The notes beneath the pieces are model-generated. The model made no database searches, was not told the origin of the DNA, and saw only the letters and a program-made list of their open reading frames with translations. This document shows, piece by piece, positions 53,930-62,818 of a stretch of 64,000 nt of DNA; within the stretch, counting starts at the first letter, position 1; every line of letters begins with the position of its first letter. Source of the DNA: Dyella kyungheensis (GTDB lineage Bacteria > Pseudomonadota > Gammaproteobacteria > Xanthomonadales > Rhodanobacteraceae); NCBI RefSeq assembly GCF_016905005.1, contig NZ_JADIKC010000003.1:372001-436000 (forward strand), in the 5' to 3' direction. A program made the position numbers and the translations under genes.

Positions 53930-54883
53930 TCAGCCTTGGGAGAGCTGTTCGTAGCGCGACAGGAGATGGCTGAAGACCGGCCAGAACGGCTGCGGCAAAT
54001 GGCCGTCCAGACGATCCGCCAGGATGTTCAGATGGGTGTGCCAGCCGCCGCTGACGCCGGCGACGTCGGTGGGCTTGAGTTTGCAGTGGGTCACCGTGAG
54101 CCGCACCTGTTCGCCGGAGCGGGCCAGCTCGAAACTCACTTCCGAAGAATCCGGCTCGTCGCCCCAGCTGATCGCAAGCAGGGTCGGCGGCTGGCAGGCG
54201 AGGACGCGGTGATGGGTGGTCTTGCCGGCCGTGATCGAGGCGAATCGCGGCGGGGGCGCGACCGGCGTCTGCGACAGCTGGGCGTGATCGAAGCGCAGCT
54301 GGAATTCGCTGCCCACGCGTTGCTCCATCGCGCCGCTGCCCAGCCACTGCGCGCGCTTGTCCGAGTCGGTGAGATACGACCACACGCGCTCGATCGGGCC
54401 AGGCAGCAGGCGCTCGAAACGTGCGGTGTCCGCGGCGAGCAATTGGCGCGAGGGATCGCGCTGCAGACGTGTGTCGAGCTTCCCCAGGATGTCGCCCCAG
54501 CCTTCCTGCGTGGCGTCGGCCCATTCCGGCAATACGTCTTCGTGCAGCAGGCTCAGCTCGCACCCGTAACCCACGGGCACGATGTCGATGCTGACTTTGG
54601 TATAGGCCTCGGAATACTTGGGCACGGCAAAGGTGAAGACGAGCCGCCGCGGCCGGTCGATTTCCAGGTACTCGCCGACGTGCTCGACGTCCTCGCCATC
54701 GCGCCGGTCGGTGAAGCAGAAGCGACCGCCGACGCGGGCGTCGATGTCGACTTTCACCATCTCCCCGTTGGGCGCGGAATACAGCCAGCGGCCGGCGGTG
54801 GCGGGATCGAGCCAGGCGTCGAAGACGCGCTCGGGGCTGGCGTCGAAATGGCGGGAAATGCGCAGGGTACGTAGCGTGCTCAT
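53930..54883 (-). CDS. double SRPBCC (AHSA1-like) protein
   Basis: The 317-residue protein has two tandem SRPBCC/AHSA1 domains, one beginning ISRHFDASPERVFDAWLDPATAGRW and the other FERLLPGPIERVWSYLTDSDKRAQWLG (given in parts). It is co-translated with an upstream ArsR regulator (4-base overlap), as is common for AHSA1 proteins. The domain binds hydrophobic ligands. The role is unknown but probably under control of that ArsR. Confidence 0.88.
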   Translation of the reverse strand: MSTLRTLRISRHFDASPERVFDAWLDPATAGRWLYSAPNGEMVKVDIDARVGGRFCFTDRRDGEDVEHVGEYLEIDRPRRLVFTFAVPKYSEAYTKVSIDIVPVGYGCELSLLHEDVLPEWADATQEGWGDILGKLDTRLQRDPSRQLLAADTARFERLLPGPIERVWSYLTDSDKRAQWLGSGAMEQRVGSEFQLRFDHAQLSQTPVAPPPRFASITAGKTTHHRVLACQPPTLLAISWGDEPDSSEVSFELARSGEQVRLTVTHCKLKPTDVAGVSGGWHTHLNILADRLDGHLPQPFWPVFSHLLSRYEQLSQG

Positions 54884-55236
54884 CGCGGCTTACCTTTGGG
54901 TGGGGCGCCGTCCTCGGCCTTGAGCAAGGCCTCCAGCGCATCGAGTTTGAGGTTCCAGAACTGCTCGTAGAAGCGCAGCCATTCGTCGGCGGCGGCGAGC
55001 GGTGCCGGTTCCAGGCGGCAGATATGGGTGCGGCCCTTGACCAGGCGGCGGACCAGGCCCGCGCGTTCGAGCACTTTCACATGCTTGGAGGCCGCGGCCA
55101 GCGACATCTCGAACGGTGCGGCCAGCTCGCCGATATTGCGGTCGCCGTCGGCCAGGCTGCGCAGCATGGCGCGGCGGGTGGCGTCGGTGAGGGCCTGGAA
55201 GACAGTGTCCAGCGAAGGTGTCAGATGATCAACCAT
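54880..55236 (-). CDS. ArsR-family regulator
   Basis: The 118-residue winged-helix protein (ALTDATRRAMLRSLADGDRNIGELA, AAASKHVKVLERAGLV in parts) belongs to the ArsR group that accompanies SRPBCC proteins. It has no obvious metal-binding Cys motif. ATG 55236 (MVDHL) lies inside one of two identical-spaced inverted repeats, so autoregulation is likely. It is transcribed into the SRPBCC gene. Confidence 0.9.
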   Translation of the reverse strand: MVDHLTPSLDTVFQALTDATRRAMLRSLADGDRNIGELAAPFEMSLAAASKHVKVLERAGLVRRLVKGRTHICRLEPAPLAAADEWLRFYEQFWNLKLDALEALLKAEDGAPPKGKPR

Positions 55237-55284
55237 AAGGTTGAATATCCTACTGCTTCGGGTGAATGTCAACCGTTTGGTTGA
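55229..55284. promoter_or_regulatory. tandem operator for the ArsR-SRPBCC operon
   Basis: TCAACC-ATAA-GGTTGA (55229-55244) and TCAACC-GTTT-GGTTGA (55269-55284) are the same 6-4-6 inverted repeat. The copies are 40 bp apart, about four helical turns, and one covers the ArsR start codon. Bases between the half-sites differ, which argues for a protein-recognised site. Confidence 0.75.
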
Positions 55285-55292
55285 ATGAGCGC

Positions 55293-57083
55293 TTAGTTGG
55301 GCTCAAAAGAGCCGAGGGGCGCTCGAGCGAGCGGGTGCAAGCGCAGTCGCCCGCGTTGGCACCACAGGTCTGCGCCCCAGGCGGCCAATGCCGGCAATGC
55401 CATCAAGGGCCCCCAGTGCAGCGATATCCAGAGGGCGATCAAGAACACGGCATCGGGCACCGACGACCAGCGCGACCGTTCCTGCTTGGGAGGCAACGGA
55501 TTGCGCGCGCGAAACCGGCCATAGGCCAGCGACGCCGCCGACAAGAGCAGACATGTCGTCACGACATGGTTGCCACCGGCCCACCCTATGAAAAGCCCGA
55601 AGCCGCAAAACGCCGGCACGAACAGCAGGCGGAGCCACGGCCGCGGTCGCATCGGCTCCTCGGGTTGGCGTTGCCAGAACAACAGGGCCAGGAAGGCCAG
55701 GTAAGCGGCCCAAGTGGCGGTGATCGCCACTGCAGCGATGAGCAGGCTGGCGGAACCCGGCTCACCGTAGGGCTCTTGAAGAACGACGAACCACAGTGCG
55801 TCCAGTACGCCACCGAGCAGCAACAGGATCGCGCAGCGGATGGCCCCGATCAGCACGCGCGGACCGGATACCAGGTGGCGACTCGCTGCCGCAATGCAAA
55901 AGCGCACGAGCTTCGGATCGATCGTCAGCGGAAGTCGGGCCGGGTTGCCTTCGGACAGGCGCCACAGGAACAGGCCGAGCGCGGTGGGCAGGCCCGGCAC
56001 CAGTGAGGCCAGCACGATCCACCAGCCGTGAAAGGGGCGCCGTACCCAGCGAAGGTAGCGCCCGGCTTTCTTCTCTTCGCCGAAGGGCTTCTTGGCGTCG
56101 CGTACGCGCACGGCGAGCCTGGGCGCATTCTCGGCGAGCATCAGCCAGCGAATTTCCAACTGGCCGGGCAGGTCTTGTAGGGAAACACCCTGGCTTGCAG
56201 CCAGTTCCGGCAGCCGGAAATAGTGAAACAGCGCCAAGGCAGAGCCCGCAGGCAACGGTGGGCGCTCGCGCACCACCAGTTCCAGCAGCTCCCGCGCGAG
56301 TGGTTCCCTTGCCCTCCAGGTCCGCAGCGACGGTTGCGCGTGGAGGGCCGCGGCGACGGGTTCAAAAGCATGGTTGCGCGCGAACGCGCAGAACCACCGA
56401 AAAACCGTTTCGGCATTCAGCGCCGCGGGGTCGGTGTTCCATGCAGCCACCGCAGGCTCGAAACGTGTTATCAGCGCATGGCACTCGTCGAGATTCTTGC
56501 GCAGCTGTTGAAGCTTGAAGGGATCCAGCCCGGACAAGGCGTGGTCGAGACCGAAGAATTGCAGCATCGCGTCGAAACCGTCGGCGTTGACCGGCGGTTG
56601 ATCGCGGAACAGCATGCGAATCACCGCCTGTCCGGCCTCCTGCTGCACGCTCAGCGACCACAGCTCAGGCTGTTCGCGCAGCCAGCGGGACAGGTTGGCC
56701 GCATCAGCCTTCATGGCGAGATCGATACACGCGCTTGCAAAGCCCTCGGCGTCGAATGGTGCAGGCTTCTGCAAGGCCTCTGCTCGTGCATCGTCGAACT
56801 GCACGACATGCCATGCGGGGCCGGTGGCCGCGGCAGGCGGAAGCGATAGGTCTTCGTCGGCCAATGTGGGAGGCGACGTCTGCACGCCGTCAGTGGCAGT
56901 GGCGGTGCGTTGAACCTCCTGCCGGCAGCATGCCAGTGCCGCCTCGTATCGCTCCCGCAATTGCTGGAAGCCTTCGGGATCGATATCGGGGCGGGTGTCC
57001 TTGAGCCGCTTGGCATAGGCGCGTTTCAGCGCACGTTCGTCCGCCTCTTCAGGCAGGCCGAACCATGCCAGCGGCGTGGTCAC
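55293..57083 (-). CDS. J-like membrane co-chaperone (DjlB/DjlC type)
   Basis: The 596-residue protein has an N-terminal J-like domain (1-55: WFGLPEEADERALKRAYAKRLKDTRPDIDP in parts), a long helical middle and three to five hydrophobic segments in the C-terminal half (about 370-570). The canonical HPD is RPD here, as I recall for DjlB/DjlC-type partners of HscC. It overlaps the hscC-like gene by 4 bases. The pair probably forms a specialised Hsp70 system at the inner membrane. Confidence 0.8.
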   Translation of the reverse strand: MTTPLAWFGLPEEADERALKRAYAKRLKDTRPDIDPEGFQQLRERYEAALACCRQEVQRTATATDGVQTSPPTLADEDLSLPPAAATGPAWHVVQFDDARAEALQKPAPFDAEGFASACIDLAMKADAANLSRWLREQPELWSLSVQQEAGQAVIRMLFRDQPPVNADGFDAMLQFFGLDHALSGLDPFKLQQLRKNLDECHALITRFEPAVAAWNTDPAALNAETVFRWFCAFARNHAFEPVAAALHAQPSLRTWRAREPLARELLELVVRERPPLPAGSALALFHYFRLPELAASQGVSLQDLPGQLEIRWLMLAENAPRLAVRVRDAKKPFGEEKKAGRYLRWVRRPFHGWWIVLASLVPGLPTALGLFLWRLSEGNPARLPLTIDPKLVRFCIAAASRHLVSGPRVLIGAIRCAILLLLGGVLDALWFVVLQEPYGEPGSASLLIAAVAITATWAAYLAFLALLFWQRQPEEPMRPRPWLRLLFVPAFCGFGLFIGWAGGNHVVTTCLLLSAASLAYGRFRARNPLPPKQERSRWSSVPDAVFLIALWISLHWGPLMALPALAAWGADLWCQRGRLRLHPLARAPLGSFEPN

Positions 57084-58771
57084 GCCTGCGCTTCCAGCGT
57101 GTCGAGCGCCTCGCTCAATTGGCGGCGATGCTCGCGGATCAGGTGTTCATCCTGTGTGTCGAGCACATGGCGGAACCGGGCGATCCACTGCTGCAGCTGC
57201 GCGCGCGCGGCGATGTATTCCTCATAGAGCCGTTCGGCGCGCGCGAGCATGGCGATGTTTTCCTGCTTCTCGCGCGGATGGATCTTGATGCTTGCCAGCG
57301 CCTGCAAACGCGAACGGATTTCCGTCGGCGAGAGCAATCCCGGATTCTGTTCCAGGACCAGCTCGTGGCGCTCCTGGGTGGCAAGGATCGTCGCCTCGAC
57401 CTGCAAGACGCCGTTGACGTCGTAGGTGAAGCGCAGGCTTACGGCATTCTCGTTCGCGCGTCGTTGCGGGGTGAGCGGCACCTGCAATTCACCCAGCTTG
57501 ATGTTGTGGTCCGCCATGGGGTGTTCGCCCTGGTAGACCTCCAGCGTGAGCTTGGTCTGATTGTCGCGAAAGGGCTGGAACGTTTCCTCGCGGCTTACCG
57601 GCACCGTGCTGTTGCGGTGGATGATCGGCGCGAAGAAGCCGGCCTGCTCGCGTCCCTGTTCGTCGGGGTGCGACACTTTCGTGCCGAGCGTGTAGGGGCA
57701 TACATCGGTGAGAATCACTTCTTCCAGTCGCTTGTCCCGCAACTTCAGGCCCGCCGATACGCATGCCCCCAGCGCGATCGCTTCGTCCGGGTTCACGTGC
57801 CGCAGCGGCAGACGCCCGAACATGCGCGAGACCAGTCGCGGTACCAGCGGCATGCGGCTCGCGCCGCCGACCAGCACGATTTCGTCCAGTTGGGCCGGCT
57901 GCAGGCGTGCGTCGCGCATGGCGCGTTCCAGCGGGGTGCGGATGCGATGCACCAGCGGTTCGGCCAGGCGCGCAAAGCGCTCCTCGTCGATCTGCCAGTT
58001 GAGCGTCCGTTCGCCGTGGCGCCACTCCACCGCCACGCTCGCATTGGCGCCGAGGTCGCGCTTGGCCTGTTCCAGGCGGCGGCGCAGTTGCCCGCGCTCC
58101 TGTGGCGTCAGCGCATCCATGGACAACTGGTGTTCGGCGCAGAAGGCGGTCTGCAGCACGTCGAGAAAATCCTCGCCGCCGAGGAAGTTGTCGCCGGCGC
58201 TCGCATGCACTTCCACCACGCCGTCGAACATTTCCAGCACCGACACGTCGAACGTGCCACCGCCGAGATCGAACACGAGGAAGCGCGAACCATCGCGGTT
58301 TTCCTGCAGGCCGTAGGCGAGGGCGGCGGCGGTGGGTTCGTTGATCAGGCGTTCGACGCGGATGCCGGCCAGTTCGCCGGCCGCGCGGGTGGCCTTGCGC
58401 TGCGCATCGGAGAAATAGGCCGGCACGCTGATCACGGCTTCGGTCACTTTCTCGCCGGTGGCCGCTTCGGCGTCGGCAATCAGCGAGCGCAGGATCAGCG
58501 CCGAGAGTTCCTCGGGCCGGAACGTGTGGGTGCCCAGACGCGTTTCGCGCGGCGTGCCCATCCAGCGCTTGAAAGTGGCGACGCTGCTGTCCGGATGGCT
58601 GACCATGCGATCGCGCGCGGCGCGGCCGACGATCACGTGGCCCTGGTCGTCCACGCTGACCACCGACGGGGTCAGGTAGTCGCCCAGCGCATTGGGAAAC
58701 AGGTGCGGGCCTTGCTCTCCGTACGTGCCAATCAGCGAATGCGTGGTGCCCAAGTCGATGCCGACGATCAT
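57080..58771 (-). CDS. hscC: HscC-type Hsp70 chaperone
   Basis: The 563-residue Hsp70 has an ATPase domain with GIDLGTTHS (4-12), VISVPAYFSDAQRKAT, NEPTAAALAYGL, FDLGGGTFDVSV and VLVGGASRMP, then a shortened substrate-binding region. Length and N terminus match HscC, the third E. coli Hsp70. ATG 58771 (MIVGIDLGTTHS) is the true start, and a longer open frame upstream is not used. It is co-translated with the membrane J-like gene. Confidence 0.92.
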   Translation of the reverse strand: MIVGIDLGTTHSLIGTYGEQGPHLFPNALGDYLTPSVVSVDDQGHVIVGRAARDRMVSHPDSSVATFKRWMGTPRETRLGTHTFRPEELSALILRSLIADAEAATGEKVTEAVISVPAYFSDAQRKATRAAGELAGIRVERLINEPTAAALAYGLQENRDGSRFLVFDLGGGTFDVSVLEMFDGVVEVHASAGDNFLGGEDFLDVLQTAFCAEHQLSMDALTPQERGQLRRRLEQAKRDLGANASVAVEWRHGERTLNWQIDEERFARLAEPLVHRIRTPLERAMRDARLQPAQLDEIVLVGGASRMPLVPRLVSRMFGRLPLRHVNPDEAIALGACVSAGLKLRDKRLEEVILTDVCPYTLGTKVSHPDEQGREQAGFFAPIIHRNSTVPVSREETFQPFRDNQTKLTLEVYQGEHPMADHNIKLGELQVPLTPQRRANENAVSLRFTYDVNGVLQVEATILATQERHELVLEQNPGLLSPTEIRSRLQALASIKIHPREKQENIAMLARAERLYEEYIAARAQLQQWIARFRHVLDTQDEHLIREHRRQLSEALDTLEAQA

Positions 58772-58897
58772 CCCTGCCAAACCCCCTGAAAATCTTGCCG
58801 GAGTGTACACGCGGAACCGGCGCGCCCGCCCTGTGCTTGCGCCAGCGCGGCTGAGACGATTCGCGGCTAGAATCCGCCCATTGCCCAGGAGCCACCC

Positions 58898-59083
58898 ATG
58901 CAGCACACGCCCAATGCCGAGACGGCCGTGCCCGACGGCGACCTCTCCGACGTCACCATCTCGCCCACGCATGTCCACCATCCCGTTGGCCATAACGTGG
59001 CCGATACGCTGGATATCGCCGGACACGACGAAGTGGATCACGAGACCGCCTTGCGCGAGTCCTCGTTGCGCGTTCCGCGCTGA
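58898..59083 (+). CDS. small His/Asp-rich protein
   Basis: The 61-residue product of this frame (MQHTPNAETAVPDGDLSDV start) contains seven His and many Asp/Glu. It has no membrane helix or signal peptide. The ribosome site CCAGGAG 9-10 bases before ATG 58898 supports translation. It sits alone between hscC and mccB, antisense to neither. No family recognised. Confidence 0.6.
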   Translation: MQHTPNAETAVPDGDLSDVTISPTHVHHPVGHNVADTLDIAGHDEVDHETALRESSLRVPR

Positions 59084-59140
59084 ATCCTTCCAGGCTTGCC
59101 CTCGTTTCGCCTGTCCCGATGGCCAGGCGAACGGTGACGC

Positions 59141-60748
59141 TTACATGCGGAACACGCCGTAGCGCTGCGGTTCGATCGGCGCGTTGAGCGAGGCGGAGAT
59201 CGCCAACCCCAGCACCCGGCGCGTATCGGCCGGATCGATGATGCCGTCGTCCCACAGGCGAGCGCTGGCGTAGTAGGGGTGACCCTGGCGTTCGTACTGG
59301 TCGCGGATGGGCGCCTTGAACGCCTCTTCCTCTTCCGCGCTCCACGTCTTGCCGCCGGCCTCGATGCCGTCGCGACGAACGGTGGCCAGCACCGAGGCGG
59401 CCTGCTCGCCGCCCATCACGCTGATGCGGGCATTCGGCCACATCCACAGGAAGCGTGCGCCGTACGCGCGGCCGCACATCGCATAGTTGCCGGCGCCGAA
59501 GCTGCCGCCGATCACCACGGTGAACTTGGGCACGTGCGAACAGGCCACGGCGGTGACCATCTTGGCGCCGTCCTTGGCGATGCCGGCGTTCTCGTACTTC
59601 TTGCCCACCATGAAGCCGGTGATGTTCTGCAGGAACACCAGCGGCACGTTGCGCTGGTTGCACAGCTCGATGAAGTGCGCGCCCTTGAGCGCGGACTCGG
59701 AAAACAGGATGCCGTTGTTGGCGATGATGCCCACCGGGTAGCCGTGGATATGCGCGAAGCCGCAGACCAGCGTCTTGCCGTAGCGCGCCTTGAATTCGTG
59801 GAACTCCGAGCCGTCGACGATGCGTGCGATCACTTCGCGGATGTCGAACGGGCGGCGATGGTCCTGCGGAATCACCCCGTAGAGTTCGTCGGCTGCATAC
59901 AGCGGTTCGGACGGCGCGCGCAGCGCCAGCGGCATGTCCTTCTTGCGGTTGAGGCTGGCCACGATGTCGCGCGCGATGGACAGCGCGTGCGTGTCGTTCT
60001 CGGCATAGTGGTCCGCCACACCCGACACGGACGTATGGACGTCCGCACCGCCCAGCGCCTCGGCATCCACCACCTCGCCGGTCGCTGCCTTCACCAGCGG
60101 CGGGCCGCCCAGGAAGATGGTGCCCTGGTCGCGCACGATGATGGTCTCGTCGCTCATCGCCGGTACGTAGGCGCCGCCCGCGGTGCACGAGCCCATCACC
60201 ACGGCGATCTGCGGAATGCCCAGGCCGGACATGCGCGCCTGGTTGTAGAAGATGCGGCCGAAGTGCTCCTTGTCGGGAAACACTTCATCCTGCAGCGGCA
60301 GGAAGGCGCCGCCGGAATCGACCAGGTAGACGCAGGGCAGGCGATTTTCCAGCGCCACTTCCTGCGCGCGCAGATGCTTCTTCACCGTCATCGGGAAATA
60401 GGTGCCGCCCTTGACGGTGGCATCGTTGGCGACCACCACCACCTCGATGCCGTTGACCCGGCCGATGCCGGTGATGATGCCGGCGGCGGGCGCCGCATCG
60501 TCGTACATGCCGTGCGCGGCCAGCGGCGACAGCTCGAGGAACGGCGAACCGGGGTCGAGCAGGGCGCGGATGCGTTCGCGCGGCAGCAGCTTGCCGCGGG
60601 CGGTGTGCTTCTCGCGGGCCTTCTCGCCACCGCCTTCGGCACCGCGGACCAGTTCGCGCTGCAGATCCTCCACCAGTCCCTTCAGTTGCGCGCTGCTGGC
60701 CTGGAAGTCCGGAGCGCGGGGATCGATCTGCGACGCGATGACACTCAT
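59141..60748 (-). CDS. mccB: methylcrotonoyl-CoA carboxylase beta subunit
   Basis: The 535-residue carboxyltransferase has the acyl-CoA and biotin-carboxyl segments [25 protein letters not shown] (in parts), [35 protein letters not shown] (in parts) and [25 protein letters not shown] is typical of MccB. It partners the biotinylated subunit at 45178. ATG 60748. Tandem hairpins separate it from the upstream lipoprotein gene. Confidence 0.92.
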   Translation of the reverse strand: MSVIASQIDPRAPDFQASSAQLKGLVEDLQRELVRGAEGGGEKAREKHTARGKLLPRERIRALLDPGSPFLELSPLAAHGMYDDAAPAAGIITGIGRVNGIEVVVVANDATVKGGTYFPMTVKKHLRAQEVALENRLPCVYLVDSGGAFLPLQDEVFPDKEHFGRIFYNQARMSGLGIPQIAVVMGSCTAGGAYVPAMSDETIIVRDQGTIFLGGPPLVKAATGEVVDAEALGGADVHTSVSGVADHYAENDTHALSIARDIVASLNRKKDMPLALRAPSEPLYAADELYGVIPQDHRRPFDIREVIARIVDGSEFHEFKARYGKTLVCGFAHIHGYPVGIIANNGILFSESALKGAHFIELCNQRNVPLVFLQNITGFMVGKKYENAGIAKDGAKMVTAVACSHVPKFTVVIGGSFGAGNYAMCGRAYGARFLWMWPNARISVMGGEQAASVLATVRRDGIEAGGKTWSAEEEEAFKAPIRDQYERQGHPYYASARLWDDGIIDPADTRRVLGLAISASLNAPIEPQRYGVFRM

Positions 60749-60842
60749 GGGCTAAGGCTGCCGTTGGTGGGGAGTGTCGATGATAGCGGCCCAAGGCCAA
60801 GGGCTAAATCGGCGTCGCAGCATGGCCAGGCCTGCCAAATCG

Positions 60843-60925
60843 CAGGCACAAAAAAAACCGGCCGCCAGAGGTGGCCGCGGCTTTTCACAGGCACAAAAAA
60901 ACCGGCCGCCAGAGGCGGCCGGTTT
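60843..60925 (-). terminator. tandem duplicated terminators
   Basis: Two copies, about 45 bp apart, of CAGGCAC-(A)n-CCGGCCGCCAGAGG. Minus-strand transcripts meet ACCGGCCGCC-TCT-GGCGGCCGGT (60901-60923) followed by 7 T's (60895-60901). They then meet a weaker copy (59-66 with 70-77 of 60800s, one G-T) followed by 8 T's (60850-60857). Both lie downstream of the small lipoprotein. Confidence 0.8.
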
Positions 60926-60945
60926 CCAGAAGTACACGAGTGTAC

Positions 60946-61218
60946 TTAGTGACCAGCGGTCGAAGCAGCAGCCGGAGCAGCAGCGGTCGAAGCCGGGGTC
61001 GGCGCCGGCTGTTCGGCCGGAGCAGCAGCGGTCGAAGCCGGAGCAGCGGCCGGAGCCTGGTCTGCCGGAGCAGCAGCAGCCTTCTGAGCCTGGTCAGCAG
61101 CCTGCTGAGCCTGGTCAGCCGACTTCTGAGCGTCCTGCGCGGAATCCTGCGCGCCGTTGCTGCAAGCCGCCAGCAGCGCGACGAGCGCAGAGGCGAGAAG
61201 GGTACGCGTGAACTTCAT
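60946..61218 (-). CDS. small Ala/Gln/Pro-rich lipoprotein
   Basis: The 90-residue lipoprotein has lipobox LLAAC (C19), followed by heptad-like repeats (SAQDAQKSADQAQQAADQAQ, about 25-45) resembling Lpp-like coiled coil. An Ala/Pro/Thr tail (PAAAPASTAAAPAEQ) follows. ATG 61218 has a strong AAAGGAG ribosome site. Likely a structural outer-membrane lipoprotein. It is followed by tandem terminators. Confidence 0.85.
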   Translation of the reverse strand: MKFTRTLLASALVALLAACSNGAQDSAQDAQKSADQAQQAADQAQKAAAAPADQAPAAAPASTAAAPAEQPAPTPASTAAAPAAASTAGH

Positions 61219-61417
61219 GGTGAATCTCCTTTGCCGTGGAATGCCGTTTGGCGGGCGTATTAATAGCGCTTTCGTGGGAAATGCGCCACATCTTTGTCTT
61301 AAACAGCCAAAAATCGGTTAACCCCGCTTTCATCGGCGGTCTTGAGCTAGGGAATGTTCTGATCCATGCCGCCAGGGCGGCATGCGTCCAGAACGCCCCC
61401 GGCCGCCGCCGAAGGCG

Positions 61418-62602
61418 TCAGTCGATCAGCTCGACCGCCAAGGCCGTCGCTTCGCCACCGCCGATGCACAGCGAGGCCACGCCGCGCTTGAGGCCACGAG
61501 TCTTCAGCGCATTGATCAGCGTCACCACCACGCGCGCACCGCTGGCGCCGATCGGATGACCCAGCGCGCAGGCGCCGCCATTGACGTTGATCTTGTCGCG
61601 CGTGATGCCGAGTTCGTGCATGGCCGCCATGGGAACCACGGCGAAGGCTTCATTGACTTCGAACAGGTCGACGTCGCTCACCTTCCAACCGGCCTTCTCA
61701 AGCACCTTGTGCAACGCGCCCACCGGTGCCGTGGTGAACCACTCCGGCTCCTGCGAGTGGGTGGCATGCGCCACGATGCGGGCCAGCGGCTTGAGGCCGC
61801 GCGTCTTGGCATCGTCGGCCGACAGCAGCACTAGTGCAGCGGCGCCATCGGAAATGCTGGAGGAGCTGGCCGCCGTGATGGTGCCGTTTTCCTTGCGGAA
61901 GGCGGGCTTCAGCGACGCGATCTTGCTGGTATCGGAACGACCCGGCTGCTCGTCGGTGTCGACCGTGACATCACCCTTGCGGCTGGATACGGTGACCGGC
62001 ACGATTTCGCCGGCAAACGCGCCGTTCGCCTGCGCAGCCTTGGCGCGATCGACCGATTCCTTCGAATAGGTGTCCTGCGCCTCGCGGGTGAAGTGGTACT
62101 TGTCCGCGCACAGTTCGCCGAACACGCCCATGGCCTTGCCATCGTACGGGTTGGTCAGGCCGTCCCACGCCATGTGGTCGACCAGCGTGCCGTCGCCATA
62201 GCGGATGCCCGAACGTGCATTGACCATGTGCGGGGCGTTGGTCATCGATTCCATGCCGCCGGCGACGATCACCGAGGCCGAGCCGGCCTTGATCAGGTCA
62301 TGGCCCAGCATGATGGCCTTCATGCCCGAACCGCAGACCTTGTTGACCGTGGTGCAGCCCGCGGCCACCGGCAAGCCGGCGGCCAGCGATGCCTGGCGGG
62401 CGGGCGCCTGGCCGAGGTTGGCCGGCAGCACGCAGCCCATGATCACTTCGCTCACATCGGTGGCAGCCAGTCCGGACTGCTCCAGCGCGGCACGAATGGC
62501 GGTGGCACCCAGCGTGGGGGTGGGAACGCCGGTGAACTGGCCGAGGAAGGAGCCGATGGCAGTGCGCTTGGCACCGACGATGACAACGCTGACGTCCGAC
62601 AT
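61418..62602 (-). CDS. acetyl-CoA C-acetyltransferase (thiolase)
   Basis: The 394-residue thiolase has the nucleophile C90 in NKVCGSGMKA, NEAFAVVPMAA, GGACALGHPIGASG (His) and SLCIGGGEA (acid/base Cys). It condenses or splits acetoacetyl-CoA and fits the leucine/HMG-CoA breakdown end product. ATG 62602. The 199-base gap to the lipoprotein shows no further gene. Confidence 0.95.
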   Translation of the reverse strand: MSDVSVVIVGAKRTAIGSFLGQFTGVPTPTLGATAIRAALEQSGLAATDVSEVIMGCVLPANLGQAPARQASLAAGLPVAAGCTTVNKVCGSGMKAIMLGHDLIKAGSASVIVAGGMESMTNAPHMVNARSGIRYGDGTLVDHMAWDGLTNPYDGKAMGVFGELCADKYHFTREAQDTYSKESVDRAKAAQANGAFAGEIVPVTVSSRKGDVTVDTDEQPGRSDTSKIASLKPAFRKENGTITAASSSSISDGAAALVLLSADDAKTRGLKPLARIVAHATHSQEPEWFTTAPVGALHKVLEKAGWKVSDVDLFEVNEAFAVVPMAAMHELGITRDKINVNGGACALGHPIGASGARVVVTLINALKTRGLKRGVASLCIGGGEATALAVELID

Positions 62603-62818
62603 GGAGATCTCCGCAAATACTTATGGGCGAGGCCCGGGTTAGCTTTTCAATTATCGCAGCCCCCCATCGGCCGGGGCAAACCGGGCGGAATTACGATGCT
62701 TACGGGGCTTTGGCGGCAATTAGTTGCGATTTCGTTGTGCAAAGATGGTGGCGCGCGGGAGAACTTCCAGGGGCGCGCATCACAACTTAGGGACGATCGT
62801 GAGCGAGGGCGGGGGCTT

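Noticed and set aside
58772-59041. N-terminal extension of the HscC-like protein
   Set aside because: Hsp70 proteins begin near the GIDLGTT motif, and ATG 58771 gives exactly that.
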